From assembly GCA_013003465.1 (NCBI GenBank), contig JABDIZ010000129.1, positions 1 through 10,902 on the forward strand: a stretch of 10,902 bases of DNA, written 5' to 3'. Below the pieces are notes generated by a model, which saw only the letters and a list, made by a program, of their open reading frames with translations, was not told where the DNA came from and made no database searches. The position numbers and the translations under genes were made by a program. Numbering within the stretch: the stretch's first letter is position 1; every line of letters begins with the position of its first letter. This stretch comes from Rhodothermaceae bacterium (GTDB lineage Bacteria > Bacteroidota > Rhodothermia > Rhodothermales > Rubricoccaceae). Positions 1-6,795 of the stretch are shown piece by piece.

Positions 1-497
1 CTCGTGGGCTCGTCGTAGAGGATGTACTTCGGCTGGAGCGCGACAGCGCGGGCCAGTGCGACGCGCTTTTGCTGGCCACCGGAGAGTTCGTTGGGCTTTT
101 TGTGCGCCGCGTCGGGCAGCTCGACCATCTCCAGGCATTCGAGCGCCCGCGCCGAGAGCGCCGCGGGCGGCTCGTCGGTGAAGGTGCGCAGCGGGAAGGC
201 CACGTTTTCGAGTGCCGTCATGGAGTCGAACAGCGCGCCGCCTTGGAAGAGCACGCCGAATCGGCGGCGGACCTCCCGCAGCGCACTGTAGGCGAGCGCG
301 CACAGGTCCTCGCCATCGACGAAAATCTTGCCCGCGTCGGGCTCCAGCAGGCCGATGAGGTGCTTCATGAAGACGCTCTTGCCCGACCCGGAGCGTCCGA
401 TGACGGCGAACGTCTCACCGTCCTCAATGGTCACGGAGACGTCCTCCAGCACGCGGACGCCATCGAAGGCCTTGGACAGGTGGCGGACCTCGATCAT
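1..497 (-). CDS. mlaF: MlaF-like lipid-transport ABC ATPase (3' end missing)
   Basis: Cytoplasmic ATPase subunit of an MlaFE-type ABC transporter, which moves phospholipids between the inner and outer membranes in cooperation with an MCE-domain (MlaD) protein. Only the first 165 residues are in the window. Visible are Walker A GRSGSGKS (residues 34-41), the Q-loop glutamine 85 in the family-typical string FQGGALFDSMT, the ABC signature LSGGQQKR (138-145) and Walker B ending in YDEPT (158-165), where the window stops. The run ENVAFPLR after the Q-loop is characteristic of the MlaF/Ttg2A branch rather than of importer ATPases. The ATG lies 2 bases after the permease stop codon begins to clear (1 nt gap), so the two genes are certainly co-transcribed. 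An MCE/MlaD gene would be expected further left, outside the window. The symbol rests on family resemblance; orthology to E. coli mlaF is inferred. Confidence 0.93.
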   Translation of the reverse strand, partial: MIEVRHLSKAFDGVRVLEDVSVTIEDGETFAVIGRSGSGKSVFMKHLIGLLEPDAGKIFVDGEDLCALAYSALREVRRRFGVLFQGGALFDSMTALENVAFPLRTFTDEPPAALSARALECLEMVELPDAAHKKPNELSGGQQKRVALARAVALQPKYILYDEPT

Positions 498-498
498 C

Positions 499-1269
499 CT
501 AGAGCAGCACCACGGCGCAGATGTAGTCGGCGAGGAGGACGAACACGCACGAGAGCACAGTGGCCTGCGTCGTGGCCGCGCCGACGCCCTCGGCGCCGCC
601 GCCCGCGTAGTAGCCCTTGTAGCACGAGATGGAGGTGATCACGAATCCGAACACGAGCGACTTGATGAGGCCGAACGTCGCATCGTAGGGCTTGAAGAAG
701 AGCCGCGCGCCTTCCCAGAAGACGGCGATAGAAATCTGATCGCTGAGCGACGAGACGAGCGCTCCGGCGCCTATGCCGACTACGCACGCGATCACGTAGA
801 GCACGGGAAACATCAGTACGCCCGCGGTCACGCGTGGCACGACGAGGTACGAGCGCGAGTTGATGCCCATCGCTTCGAGCGCATCGATCTGCTCCGTCAC
901 GCGCATCGTGCCCAGCTCGGCCGCAATCCGCGCGCCGACGCGCCCCGAGAGCACGAACGCCGTCACGAGCGTGCCCAGCTCCAGCATCACGGCCTGCTGT
1001 GTGAACGTGCCGATGGTCGTCAGCGGAAGGAACGGGTTTTCCAATTGATAGAGCGCCTGCACCGCGCTTACGCCCCCGGCAAACGCCGTCGCCAGTGCCA
1101 CGATGGGCACGGAGTCGATGCCGATCTGGACGAGTTGCCCCAGCACGTTGCGGACGTAGAGGCTCGGCTTGAGGTCGCGCGGCAGGTTGAAGGCGCGGGC
1201 CAACAGCAGGCTGTACCGACCGAAACCGGTCAGAAGCGTTACAGTCTGGTCGACGACGGGCAGGGACAT
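499..1269 (-). CDS. mlaE: MlaE-family ABC transporter permease
   Basis: Integral inner-membrane permease of the MlaE/YrbE family, partner of the ATPase encoded just downstream, for phospholipid transport in outer-membrane maintenance. The 256-residue length is normal for the family. The diagnostic MlaE signature is intact: SGRVGARIAAELGTM followed by RVTEQIDALEAMGI (residues 109-136), the segment linking the membrane domain to the ATPase. The conserved C-terminal block is also present (YKGYYAGGGAEGVG, 217-230, then TTQATV). Hydrophobic segments lie near residues 53-70, 93-108, 148-172, 205-216 and 236-256. The ATG at 1269 was chosen because it gives the usual short amphipathic N-terminus. The gene is transcribed divergently from radA across a 124-nt gap. 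Gene order permease-then-ATPase is the reverse of E. coli mlaFE. Confidence 0.94.
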   Translation of the reverse strand: MSLPVVDQTVTLLTGFGRYSLLLARAFNLPRDLKPSLYVRNVLGQLVQIGIDSVPIVALATAFAGGVSAVQALYQLENPFLPLTTIGTFTQQAVMLELGTLVTAFVLSGRVGARIAAELGTMRVTEQIDALEAMGINSRSYLVVPRVTAGVLMFPVLYVIACVVGIGAGALVSSLSDQISIAVFWEGARLFFKPYDATFGLIKSLVFGFVITSISCYKGYYAGGGAEGVGAATTQATVLSCVFVLLADYICAVVLL

Positions 1270-1303
1270 GGGCAGTGACGGGCGGCTGTCAGCGTGGCCG
1301 TGC

Positions 1304-1330
1304 TATACTGGCCAAACCGGCCGGCCAAAA
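1304..1330 (+). promoter_or_regulatory. Possible radA promoter box with downstream direct repeat
   Basis: In the divergent gap between mlaE and radA, TGCTATACT contains a -10-like TATACT (1304-1309) with an upstream TG. It is followed at once by two copies of GGCCAAA (1310-1316 and 1323-1329) spaced 13 bp apart around a central CCGGCCGG. No convincing -35 box is visible 17 nt upstream. The repeat pair could be an operator, but nothing beyond position supports that. Confidence 0.28.
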
Positions 1331-1393
1331 GTACGCCGCTGCTGCACGCCGCACCGCCGCCGCCGTTCCCTCTCCCGTCCTTGTCCCCGCTGT

Positions 1394-2785
1394 ATGGCGA
1401 AGACCAAAACCCGATTCGTCTGCCAAGACTGTGGCCACGATGCGCCCCGATGGGTGGGGCAGTGCCCCGGTTGTGCCGCGTGGAACACGATGGTCGAGGA
1501 AGCCACACCGACGACGGTCAAGACGCCTGTGCTCCGCACGCCGAAGAATGGGGGCAGCAGCCCGCGGCTGGCCGGGGCCTACGGCGGGACGCGGCCGCAA
1601 CGGCTTCAGGACGTGAGCGTCCGCGAGCAGCCACGCCTGACCACCGGCCTCGCGGAGTTCGACCGCGTCATGGGCGGGGGCATTATGCACGGCTCGCTCA
1701 CACTCGTGGCCGGTGACCCTGGCATCGGCAAGTCGACGCTGATGACCGAACTTGGGCGGCACCTCGCCGAGCATACCATCCTCTATGTCACGGGCGAGGA
1801 GAGCGCGCAGCAGGTCAAGCTGCGCGCCGAGCGCCTCGGCATCGACCCGAACGCGTTCTACCTCTTCCCCGAAACGAACGTTGAGGCCATCCTCGCCGCC
1901 GCACAGGACCTCCAGCCCGACGTGATGATCGTCGACTCGATCCAAACGGTCTTCCGGCCCGACCTGACGAGTGCGCCCGGTTCTGTGACGCAGGTGCGCG
2001 AATCCACGGCGGCGCTTCTCGACCTGACCAAGAGCCTGCCGGTGTCTACCTTCCTCGTGGGCCACGTCACCAAGGCGGGCAGCATCGCCGGGCCGCGCGT
2101 GCTGGAGCACATGGTGGATACCGTGCTCTACTTCGAGGGCGACCGGCATCACGCCTACCGCGTCCTCCGCGCGATGAAGAATCGCTTCGGCGCGGCGCAC
2201 GAGATCGGCGTGTTCGAGATGCGCGAACGCGGTCTCGTGGAGGTGGGCAATCCGAGCGCGCTCTTCCTCGCCGAGCGGAGCTACGGGCAGAGCGGCAGTG
2301 TGGTCGTGTGTGCAATGGAGGGCACGCGTCCGCTCCTCGTGGAGGTACAGGCGCTCGTCACGCCCGCCTCGTATGGCACGCCGCAGCGCACCGCCAACGG
2401 CTTCGATGCGCGGCGGCTTCAACTGCTGCTGGCCGTGCTCGAAAAGCGCGAAGGGCTCCGCTGCTCTCAGCAGGATGTGTTTCTCAACATCGCAGGCGGC
2501 GTCCGCCTCGACGAGCCTGCAGTGGATCTCGCCGTGGCACTCGCCGTGGCGTCGTCCTTCCGCGATGTCCCGGCGGATTCATCGACCGTCGTGGCGGGCG
2601 AGGTGGGCCTCGGCGGAGAGATCCGCGCCGTCTCGCGCGTGGAGCAACGGTTGGCCGAGGCGCGGCATCTCGGTTTTGAGCAGGTGCTGCTGCCGAAGGC
2701 CAACACGAAGAACCTGGAGGTGCCGAACGGGCTGACGCTGCTGCCCGTCAACCGGCTCGGCCAGGCCTTGGACGCGGTGCTGTGA
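1394..2785 (+). CDS. radA: DNA repair protein RadA (Sms)
   Basis: RecA-related ATPase that assists homologous recombination by promoting branch migration of recombination intermediates. The 463-residue protein has the full RadA layout: an N-terminal four-cysteine zinc finger (C10, C13, C24, C27), Walker A GDPGIGKST (107-115), Walker B VMIVDS (177-182), the RadA-specific KNRFG motif (262-266) and a C-terminal Lon-protease-like domain (about 320-463). In that domain the position of the Lon catalytic serine reads EPAVD, so it is not a peptidase, as is normal for RadA. The ATG at 1394 was chosen because it gives the standard MAKTKTRFVC start directly before the zinc finger; the in-frame extension upstream to 1169 overlaps the permease gene and has no family resemblance. 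The gene appears to be monocistronic, divergent from mlaE and followed by a repeat-filled gap. Confidence 0.97.
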   Translation: MAKTKTRFVCQDCGHDAPRWVGQCPGCAAWNTMVEEATPTTVKTPVLRTPKNGGSSPRLAGAYGGTRPQRLQDVSVREQPRLTTGLAEFDRVMGGGIMHGSLTLVAGDPGIGKSTLMTELGRHLAEHTILYVTGEESAQQVKLRAERLGIDPNAFYLFPETNVEAILAAAQDLQPDVMIVDSIQTVFRPDLTSAPGSVTQVRESTAALLDLTKSLPVSTFLVGHVTKAGSIAGPRVLEHMVDTVLYFEGDRHHAYRVLRAMKNRFGAAHEIGVFEMRERGLVEVGNPSALFLAERSYGQSGSVVVCAMEGTRPLLVEVQALVTPASYGTPQRTANGFDARRLQLLLAVLEKREGLRCSQQDVFLNIAGGVRLDEPAVDLAVALAVASSFRDVPADSSTVVAGEVGLGGEIRAVSRVEQRLAEARHLGFEQVLLPKANTKNLEVPNGLTLLPVNRLGQALDAVL

Positions 2786-2823
2786 GGGTGCAGGGTGCTC
2801 ACCCGTCCTGCCTCCCGAGCAGA

Positions 2824-2856
2824 AGCCCACCGGGCTGTAGCCGAGGGATCTTTTTT
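2824..2856 (+). terminator. Weak terminator candidate after radA
   Basis: A 5-bp hairpin AGCCC-acc-GGGCT (2824-2836) lies 38 nt after the radA stop, and a run of six T follows at 2851-2856. The 14-nt separation between stem and T-run is too long for a classic intrinsic terminator, so this is only a candidate. Confidence 0.22.
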
Positions 2857-2942
2857 CGGAACGCCAGTAGCCTCGACAAGCCTCCGTCGTCTCCGCCTAG
2901 ATCCTTCGCCGCGTTGCTTCCCAGGATGACAGAGAGAAGGGG
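2837..2942. repeat. Probable dispersed intergenic repeat (GATCCTTCGC...CAGGATGACA type)
   Basis: The stretch contains AGATCCTTCGCCGCG followed by CCCAGGATGACAGAGAG, an imperfect inverted pair (ATCCT...AGGAT). From general knowledge, strings of this form recur many times in intergenic DNA of diverse bacteria. Its position between convergent-free housekeeping genes and its non-coding character fit. Only one copy is present in this window, so membership of a repeat family is inferred and needs a genome-wide count. Confidence 0.45.
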
Positions 2943-3000
2943 CACGGTGTACCTTCGCAGGCTCACGCACGGTTCGCATGTGATTCAGTCCTCTTCGTCT

Positions 3001-3040
3001 CCCATCCCTGCCATTGCCGCGCAGGCGGGAACCCATTCGG
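3001..3040. repeat. Probable REP-like repeat (GCGCAGGCGGGAACCCA type)
   Basis: On the minus strand this reads TGGGTTCCCGCCTGCGCGGCAATGG, close to the widespread intergenic form TGGATTCCCGCTTTCGCGGGAATGA, whose spurious translation (G-S-R-L-R-G-N) is also seen here. The hairpin arms are degenerate (CCCGCCTGCGCGG). It ends about 20 nt before the methyltransferase start. Only one copy is in the window, so the repeat assignment is inferred from similarity to known strings. Confidence 0.45.
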
Positions 3041-3058
3041 CGATCTAGCTTGTGTGCT

Positions 3059-3904
3059 GTGGATCGTCTTACCCCTCATTTCCTCTCTGTCGGACTCCGT
3101 ACGCTGCTTGCGCTGCAGCGCCGTCCCCTTCGCGGGCTGCACGCCGAGGCGCTGCGCGAGGCCGCACAACTGAGTCTGGCTCCGGCAGAAGCGGCTTCGG
3201 AGGTGGAGATTGACGCCCTTCGCGCCGCGCTGAAGGCGTCGGCCGAGACGATTCAGATGCAGGACTTCGGCGCGGGTACACAGGCAGGACTGCTTGCGGC
3301 GCTTGCAAAACCGGATGAGCGGCGCATCGCAGAGATCTACGAACGGGCGGCTGCGACCCCAGCATGGGGACGGTTCCTCTTCTGCCTCGTGCGTGCCCTG
3401 AGGCCGCGCCACGTGCTGGAATTGGGCGCGAACCTGGGCGTCTCGGCCGCGCATATTGTCGCAGCGCTCGACCACAATCACCGAGAGGGCGGAGAAGAAG
3501 CCCACCTCGTCACGTTGGAGGGCGATCCAACCCTGGCGAATCTGGCGCGCGAGCATCTGGTACCGACTGGACGTGCGACGGTCGTCACCGGGCGATTTGT
3601 GGACACACTGCCCGAGGTGCTCGCCACGCGCAGTCCGTTCGATCTCGTCTTCCTCGATGGGCATCACGAAGAAGCCGCCACCCTCCAGTATTTCGCCATG
3701 ATCCGGCCGCACCTCGCCCCGGGCGCCTGTGTGGTGTTCGACGATATCGAGCCGACACGGCCGGTGCGGCGGGCGTGGAAGCGGGTCCTCACGGAGGAGC
3801 CCTCATCGGGCCACGCCGATCTGCTCGGCCTCGGCCTCTGGTTCGCCCCGTTTGCTGAGGCGGATGCGAAGGTCCCGCGAAAGGCATCGGCTGCCGTACA
3901 ATAA
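3059..3904 (+). CDS. Class I SAM-dependent methyltransferase
   Basis: Cytoplasmic Rossmann-fold methyltransferase of the Methyltransf_24/O-methyltransferase-like type; substrate unknown. With a GTG start at 3059 the protein has 281 residues. The SAM site is clear: motif I VLELGANLG (119-127), an acidic end of strand 2 in TLEGDP (E154), FDLVFLDGHH (194-203) with the metal- or substrate-facing Asp/His region, and VVFDDI (225-230). An upstream DFGAG motif (69-73) before the Rossmann fold is, as I recall, typical of a methyltransferase group common in Bacteroidota. In-frame TTG at 3014 would add 15 residues but lies inside a probable REP-like repeat, so the GTG is preferred. No Shine-Dalgarno site is visible. 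The sigma-factor gene starts 44 nt downstream, so co-transcription is possible but unproven. Confidence 0.85.
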   Translation: MDRLTPHFLSVGLRTLLALQRRPLRGLHAEALREAAQLSLAPAEAASEVEIDALRAALKASAETIQMQDFGAGTQAGLLAALAKPDERRIAEIYERAAATPAWGRFLFCLVRALRPRHVLELGANLGVSAAHIVAALDHNHREGGEEAHLVTLEGDPTLANLAREHLVPTGRATVVTGRFVDTLPEVLATRSPFDLVFLDGHHEEAATLQYFAMIRPHLAPGACVVFDDIEPTRPVRRAWKRVLTEEPSSGHADLLGLGLWFAPFAEADAKVPRKASAAVQ

Positions 3905-3948
3905 GGGTACCCGGCCTCCGTTCTTGACTCGCGCGCAACCCCGTCCAC

Positions 3949-4593
3949 ATGACCAGCCTCACGGACGAGCAACTCGTCGAAGCGTATCTCAATCGCGGCG
4001 ACGAGCGGGCCTTCGGGCTCCTCGTTGAACGGCATCAGGAGCGACTTTTCGGCTACCTGATGGGGATGGTGCGCGATCGTAGTATCGCGTCCGATCTCTT
4101 CCAGGAGACCTTCCTCCGGGCCATTCAAGCGATGAACGCTCGCCGTGGCTCCTACGAACAGCAGGGGCGTTGGCTGGCCTGGGTGATGCGGATTGCGCGC
4201 AACGCCGCCCTTGACCATCTCCGCAGCCGCAAAAAGTGGCAGGACGTGTCGCCGGGTAGCGACGACGAGGGACCCTCGTTCTGGGATCGCCTCCCGGACG
4301 AAGCGCCCGACGCCGCCTCGCTGCTCGGTCGCGCCGACCTCTGGGAGGAAGTCGAGGCCGCCATCGAGCAACTCCCGCCGGAGCAACGCGAGGTGGTGCT
4401 TATGCGGCACCAGTCCGAACTGACCTTCCGCGAGATCGCCGAACTCACCGACGTCTCCATCAACACCGCCCTCGGGCGCATGCGTTACGCGCTCATCAAC
4501 CTGCGCAAGCTCATGAAGCCCGAGTGGTTCACCGATGAACCCGCGTCCTCGCCATCCCGCCCCGCTGCATCCCAAGCGTCGTCGGTTTCCTGA
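3949..4593 (+). CDS. ECF-type RNA polymerase sigma factor
   Basis: Alternative sigma factor that directs RNA polymerase to a specific regulon. The 214-residue protein contains only regions 2 and 4, as ECF sigmas do. Region 2 spans about 7-95, with the core-binding DLFQETFLRA (49-58) and the promoter-melting/-10 recognition helix RWLAWVMRIARNAALDH (74-90). A variable acidic linker follows (97-130). Region 4 spans about 138-188: LPPEQREVVLMRH, then the helix-turn-helix FREIAELTDVSINTALGRM (160-178). The C-terminal 20 residues are rich in Pro, Ser and Ala and look disordered. It is the first gene of a four-gene same-strand cluster whose second member is a probable anti-sigma factor 88 nt downstream, so the activity is likely controlled by membrane sequestration. 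Autoregulation is usual in such loci but I found no matching promoter pair here. Confidence 0.93.
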   Translation: MTSLTDEQLVEAYLNRGDERAFGLLVERHQERLFGYLMGMVRDRSIASDLFQETFLRAIQAMNARRGSYEQQGRWLAWVMRIARNAALDHLRSRKKWQDVSPGSDDEGPSFWDRLPDEAPDAASLLGRADLWEEVEAAIEQLPPEQREVVLMRHQSELTFREIAELTDVSINTALGRMRYALINLRKLMKPEWFTDEPASSPSRPAASQASSVS

Positions 4594-4681
4594 GAACCTG
4601 CACGCGGATGCACCGCCCCGCTATCCCGTACACCTTCGCGTTCCATCTGATCTCCTTCGCTACGCCCCCTCTCGTTCTGTG

Positions 4682-5953
4682 ATGAACGACGCTCTCGATC
4701 CCATTCGCCACGTTTATGACGAGGCCGACGGCACGCCGCCGCCCACCCCCGGTACCCCGCAGCACGCGGAGTTGGCCTGGCTGCGCACGATGCAGGCGGT
4801 GCTCGATCGATGGCCGCGCCTCCGTCCCGATGCGGTAGTGCTGGGCGCGGTGAACGCTGCCGCGGCCTCGCACGCACTCAGACCGCTCCGGGCGGCCTAC
4901 GGCGAAGCCGACGCGCTCGCGCCGGACGACCCGCGCCAGGCCGAAGCCGCGTTTTTCGCCACGATGCGGGCAGTGCTCGAGCAGCAGCCCCGTCCGCGTC
5001 CCGATGCAGACACGCTCGCAGCCGTGAATATCGCCGCGCAGGCCGCGACCCTCGCGCCGCTGCGTCATGCGTACGGCGAGGCCGATGGCCGCCCGCCCGC
5101 TCCGGGCGACGCGCAGCACGCGGAATACGCCCTGTTGGCGTCCGCACGCACGGCTCTGAATCAGCTTCCGCGGCCACGTCCCGACGCTGCAGTCGTAAGC
5201 GCCATCGTGGCGGAAGCGGCTCGCGCAGCACGCACCGATACGCCATCCCGAGGGGCACCGGACCGACCGGCACGCCCGCAGGGCGTCCGTCGCCGTTGGG
5301 TGGGCTGGGTGGGCACGGCCGCCATGCTCGCCATCGTCGCGTTCAGCGGCGTGTGGATTGTGACCCAGACACCTGCGAATGAAGCGATGCAAGCGCCGTC
5401 GTTCGCGGGAACCGATCAAGCCGCTCCGTCGGCTCAAGACACCGAAGCATCCGCATCGGAACTAGAAGAAGAAGCGCCTTTCCTGGCGGTGGCGCCGTCT
5501 AACGAGCCCACAGTCGCCCCCGACCGGCGCCCGGCGACACCGCCGCCCGCCGAGGCGAGCGGCCGCCGTACGGACACCCGCGCCGAGCGGGCATCCGGCC
5601 CGCCGCCCGCTGCACCCTCTCCCGTCGTCCAAGGCGACTTCGCAGACGAGGCGGCTCCGTCGGTGGCCCTCGCCGAGCGTCAAAACGCTGCTGGTCTGGA
5701 TGCCGATGTGCTAATGGAAGCTGCCGAATGGGAAGCAGGCGAAGACGTGCGCGTGCTCTCGCTGCGCCTCCAGCAGCTCGCTACATCGAGCGAAGGACTG
5801 GCCTGGGACGAGCCGCCGGTGCCGCTTGGCGCGGCCAGTGGCCAGACTGGCGGAGCCGGGGCCTTGTCCAATGAGATTCAGCCGGTCAGTACGATGACGG
5901 GCCCGGCCAACGTTGAGGTTCGCATGCGGACCCGTGCACAGCAGGATCGATGA
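4682..5953 (+). CDS. Probable anti-sigma factor with triplicated N-terminal domain and one TM helix
   Basis: I do not recognise a named family. The 423-residue protein has a cytoplasmic part of three tandem repeats of about 58-61 residues (10-70, 71-128, 129-180). Each opens with Y-x-E-A-D, continues with a Pro-rich turn and a QHAE/QAEA-type helix start, and ends with P-R-x-R-P-D-A plus an Ala-rich helix. A positive cluster RRR (203-205) precedes a single TM helix (about 206-228), predicting the N-terminus inside. Outside lie a Pro/Ala/Glu-rich linker (230-325) and a C-terminal tail (326-423). There is no HxxxCxxC zinc motif of the classic ZAS anti-sigma fold. Position directly after an ECF sigma gene and the topology support the anti-sigma role; this is inference. 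ATG 4682 was preferred over 4535, whose extra 49 residues overlap the sigma gene and look non-coding. Its stop overlaps the next start (ATGA). Confidence 0.72.
   Translation: MNDALDPIRHVYDEADGTPPPTPGTPQHAELAWLRTMQAVLDRWPRLRPDAVVLGAVNAAAASHALRPLRAAYGEADALAPDDPRQAEAAFFATMRAVLEQQPRPRPDADTLAAVNIAAQAATLAPLRHAYGEADGRPPAPGDAQHAEYALLASARTALNQLPRPRPDAAVVSAIVAEAARAARTDTPSRGAPDRPARPQGVRRRWVGWVGTAAMLAIVAFSGVWIVTQTPANEAMQAPSFAGTDQAAPSAQDTEASASELEEEAPFLAVAPSNEPTVAPDRRPATPPPAEASGRRTDTRAERASGPPPAAPSPVVQGDFADEAAPSVALAERQNAAGLDADVLMEAAEWEAGEDVRVLSLRLQQLATSSEGLAWDEPPVPLGAASGQTGGAGALSNEIQPVSTMTGPANVEVRMRTRAQQDR
4709..5221 (+). repeat. Three tandem coding repeats inside the putative anti-sigma gene
   Basis: Units lie at 4709-4891, 4892-5065 and 5066-5221. 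The tyrosines of the Y-x-E-A-D motif are at residues 12, 73 and 131 (spacing 61 and 58), and the R-P-D-A motif recurs at 48-51, 106-109 and 166-169. Units 2 and 3 are closer to each other (both AYGEAD and PRPRPDA) than either is to unit 1. The DNA has diverged, so the triplication is not recent. Confidence 0.85.
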
Positions 5954-6720
5954 GCCCGATGCCCATGATGTTTAGAGTTCTCTTCGTGTGCCTCCTTGTG
6001 GCCTCCTCGGTTGCGCTACACGCCCAGCAGCCGCCGACGCCTGCCTCGTCTGAGGCGGAAGCCGTGGTGCCGGTCCGGGTACTGGAGATTCACGCGGGCC
6101 AGGTTTTCCTCGACGGTGAGGCGCTTCCGGCCTCCCATGTGCCCGCCGATCTCGACCTCGAAGGCCTGGATATGATCTACCAGTTCAGCGGGCCAGTCAC
6201 CCCTGTGCTTGAGTTCGATGGGGTTGTCTATGTACTCATGCAGGCGCCGGAAGGGGCTCGTCTGCAACTCCTCTCGGATACAGAGCGCCGGGACGCTCAG
6301 GTCTACTTCATGGGCCAGCCGGATACCAACGCGATGGCCCGCGCCGCCGCCGCGACGCCAGAGCCGATGCCGGAGGATGACCTGATTGAGGCAGGCGAGG
6401 AGGCCTACCTGCGGCAGCTCTCCTCACGCGACCGCCCGCTCTACGAGCAGATTCGTAGCGAGCAGAGCCTCGAACGCGAAACCCTGCGCCTCGCCGACCA
6501 GGTCCGGCGGAATGCCGACCCCATTGCCCGAGGCCGTCTGATCAACGAGTTGCGTCTGAAGCTCGGAGCCTCCTTCGATCTCAAGCAGCGTATTCGCGCC
6601 AATGAGATCACGCAGGCTGAAGAGCAGATCGCCGAACTGCGCCGCCTCCTCAACGAACGCGAGGCCCGCAAGCAACAGATCATCGAACGCCGTCTCCGCG
6701 ACCTGGTAGGCGGCGACTGA
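5950..6720 (+). CDS. Exported protein with C-terminal coiled coil, sigma-cluster member
   Basis: Function unknown. The 256-residue protein starts with a signal peptide (hydrophobic core about residues 8-22, likely cleavage after LHA at 25, giving a mature N-terminus QQPP), so it is predicted periplasmic. Residues 40-112 form a beta-rich segment (VPVRVLEIHAGQVFLDGE, then VLEFDGVVYVLM). An acidic, Ala/Pro-rich linker follows (125-150), then a long charged helix (about 160-252) with heptad character that ends in QQIIERRLRDL. This C-terminal module is matched by that of the next gene. The start overlaps the stop of the membrane protein gene (ATGA, 5950-5953), indicating translational coupling and probably a functional link, for example as a periplasmic modulator of the anti-sigma factor in the manner of RseB or a heavy-metal sensor. 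That role is inference from context only. Confidence 0.75.
   Translation: MSPMPMMFRVLFVCLLVASSVALHAQQPPTPASSEAEAVVPVRVLEIHAGQVFLDGEALPASHVPADLDLEGLDMIYQFSGPVTPVLEFDGVVYVLMQAPEGARLQLLSDTERRDAQVYFMGQPDTNAMARAAAATPEPMPEDDLIEAGEEAYLRQLSSRDRPLYEQIRSEQSLERETLRLADQVRRNADPIARGRLINELRLKLGASFDLKQRIRANEITQAEEQIAELRRLLNEREARKQQIIERRLRDLVGGD
6574..6705 (+). repeat. Shared coiled-coil module, copy 1
   Basis: Encodes residues 209-252 of the first exported protein, from FDLKQ to RRLRDL (44 residues). It aligns with residues 256-306 of the next protein: both open F-[DE]-L-[KR], both carry an E-E pair at module position 16-17 and L-R at 22-23, and both close with I-E-[RE]-R-x-R-D-L. The second copy is longer by exactly seven residues, one heptad. 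Confidence 0.7.
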
Positions 6721-6795
6721 GGACAAATGAGCCTGGAGAAGCACGTTCGGCCCGACCCACCGCTGGCCATTCATTCATCTTCACCTTCCAGCACC

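Noticed and set aside
328..1278. Long plus-strand frame of 316 codons opposite the Mla genes
   Set aside because: It is antisense to two clear ABC genes with complete motifs; its Arg/His/Glu-rich translation resembles no family. High GC creates such open frames.
1289..2422. Minus-strand frame of 377 codons
   Set aside because: Antisense to radA, whose motifs are complete; the translation is low-complexity and unrelated to known proteins.
4535..4681. Longer start of the anti-sigma gene overlapping the sigma gene
   Set aside because: The additional 49 residues are Pro/Arg/His-rich, unrelated to the repeat units, and part of them is the sigma coding region read in another frame.
3664..5437. 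Two overlapping minus-strand frames of about 300 codons each
   Set aside because: They lie opposite the methyltransferase, sigma and anti-sigma genes and overlap each other; no motifs, signal peptides or recognisable domains.
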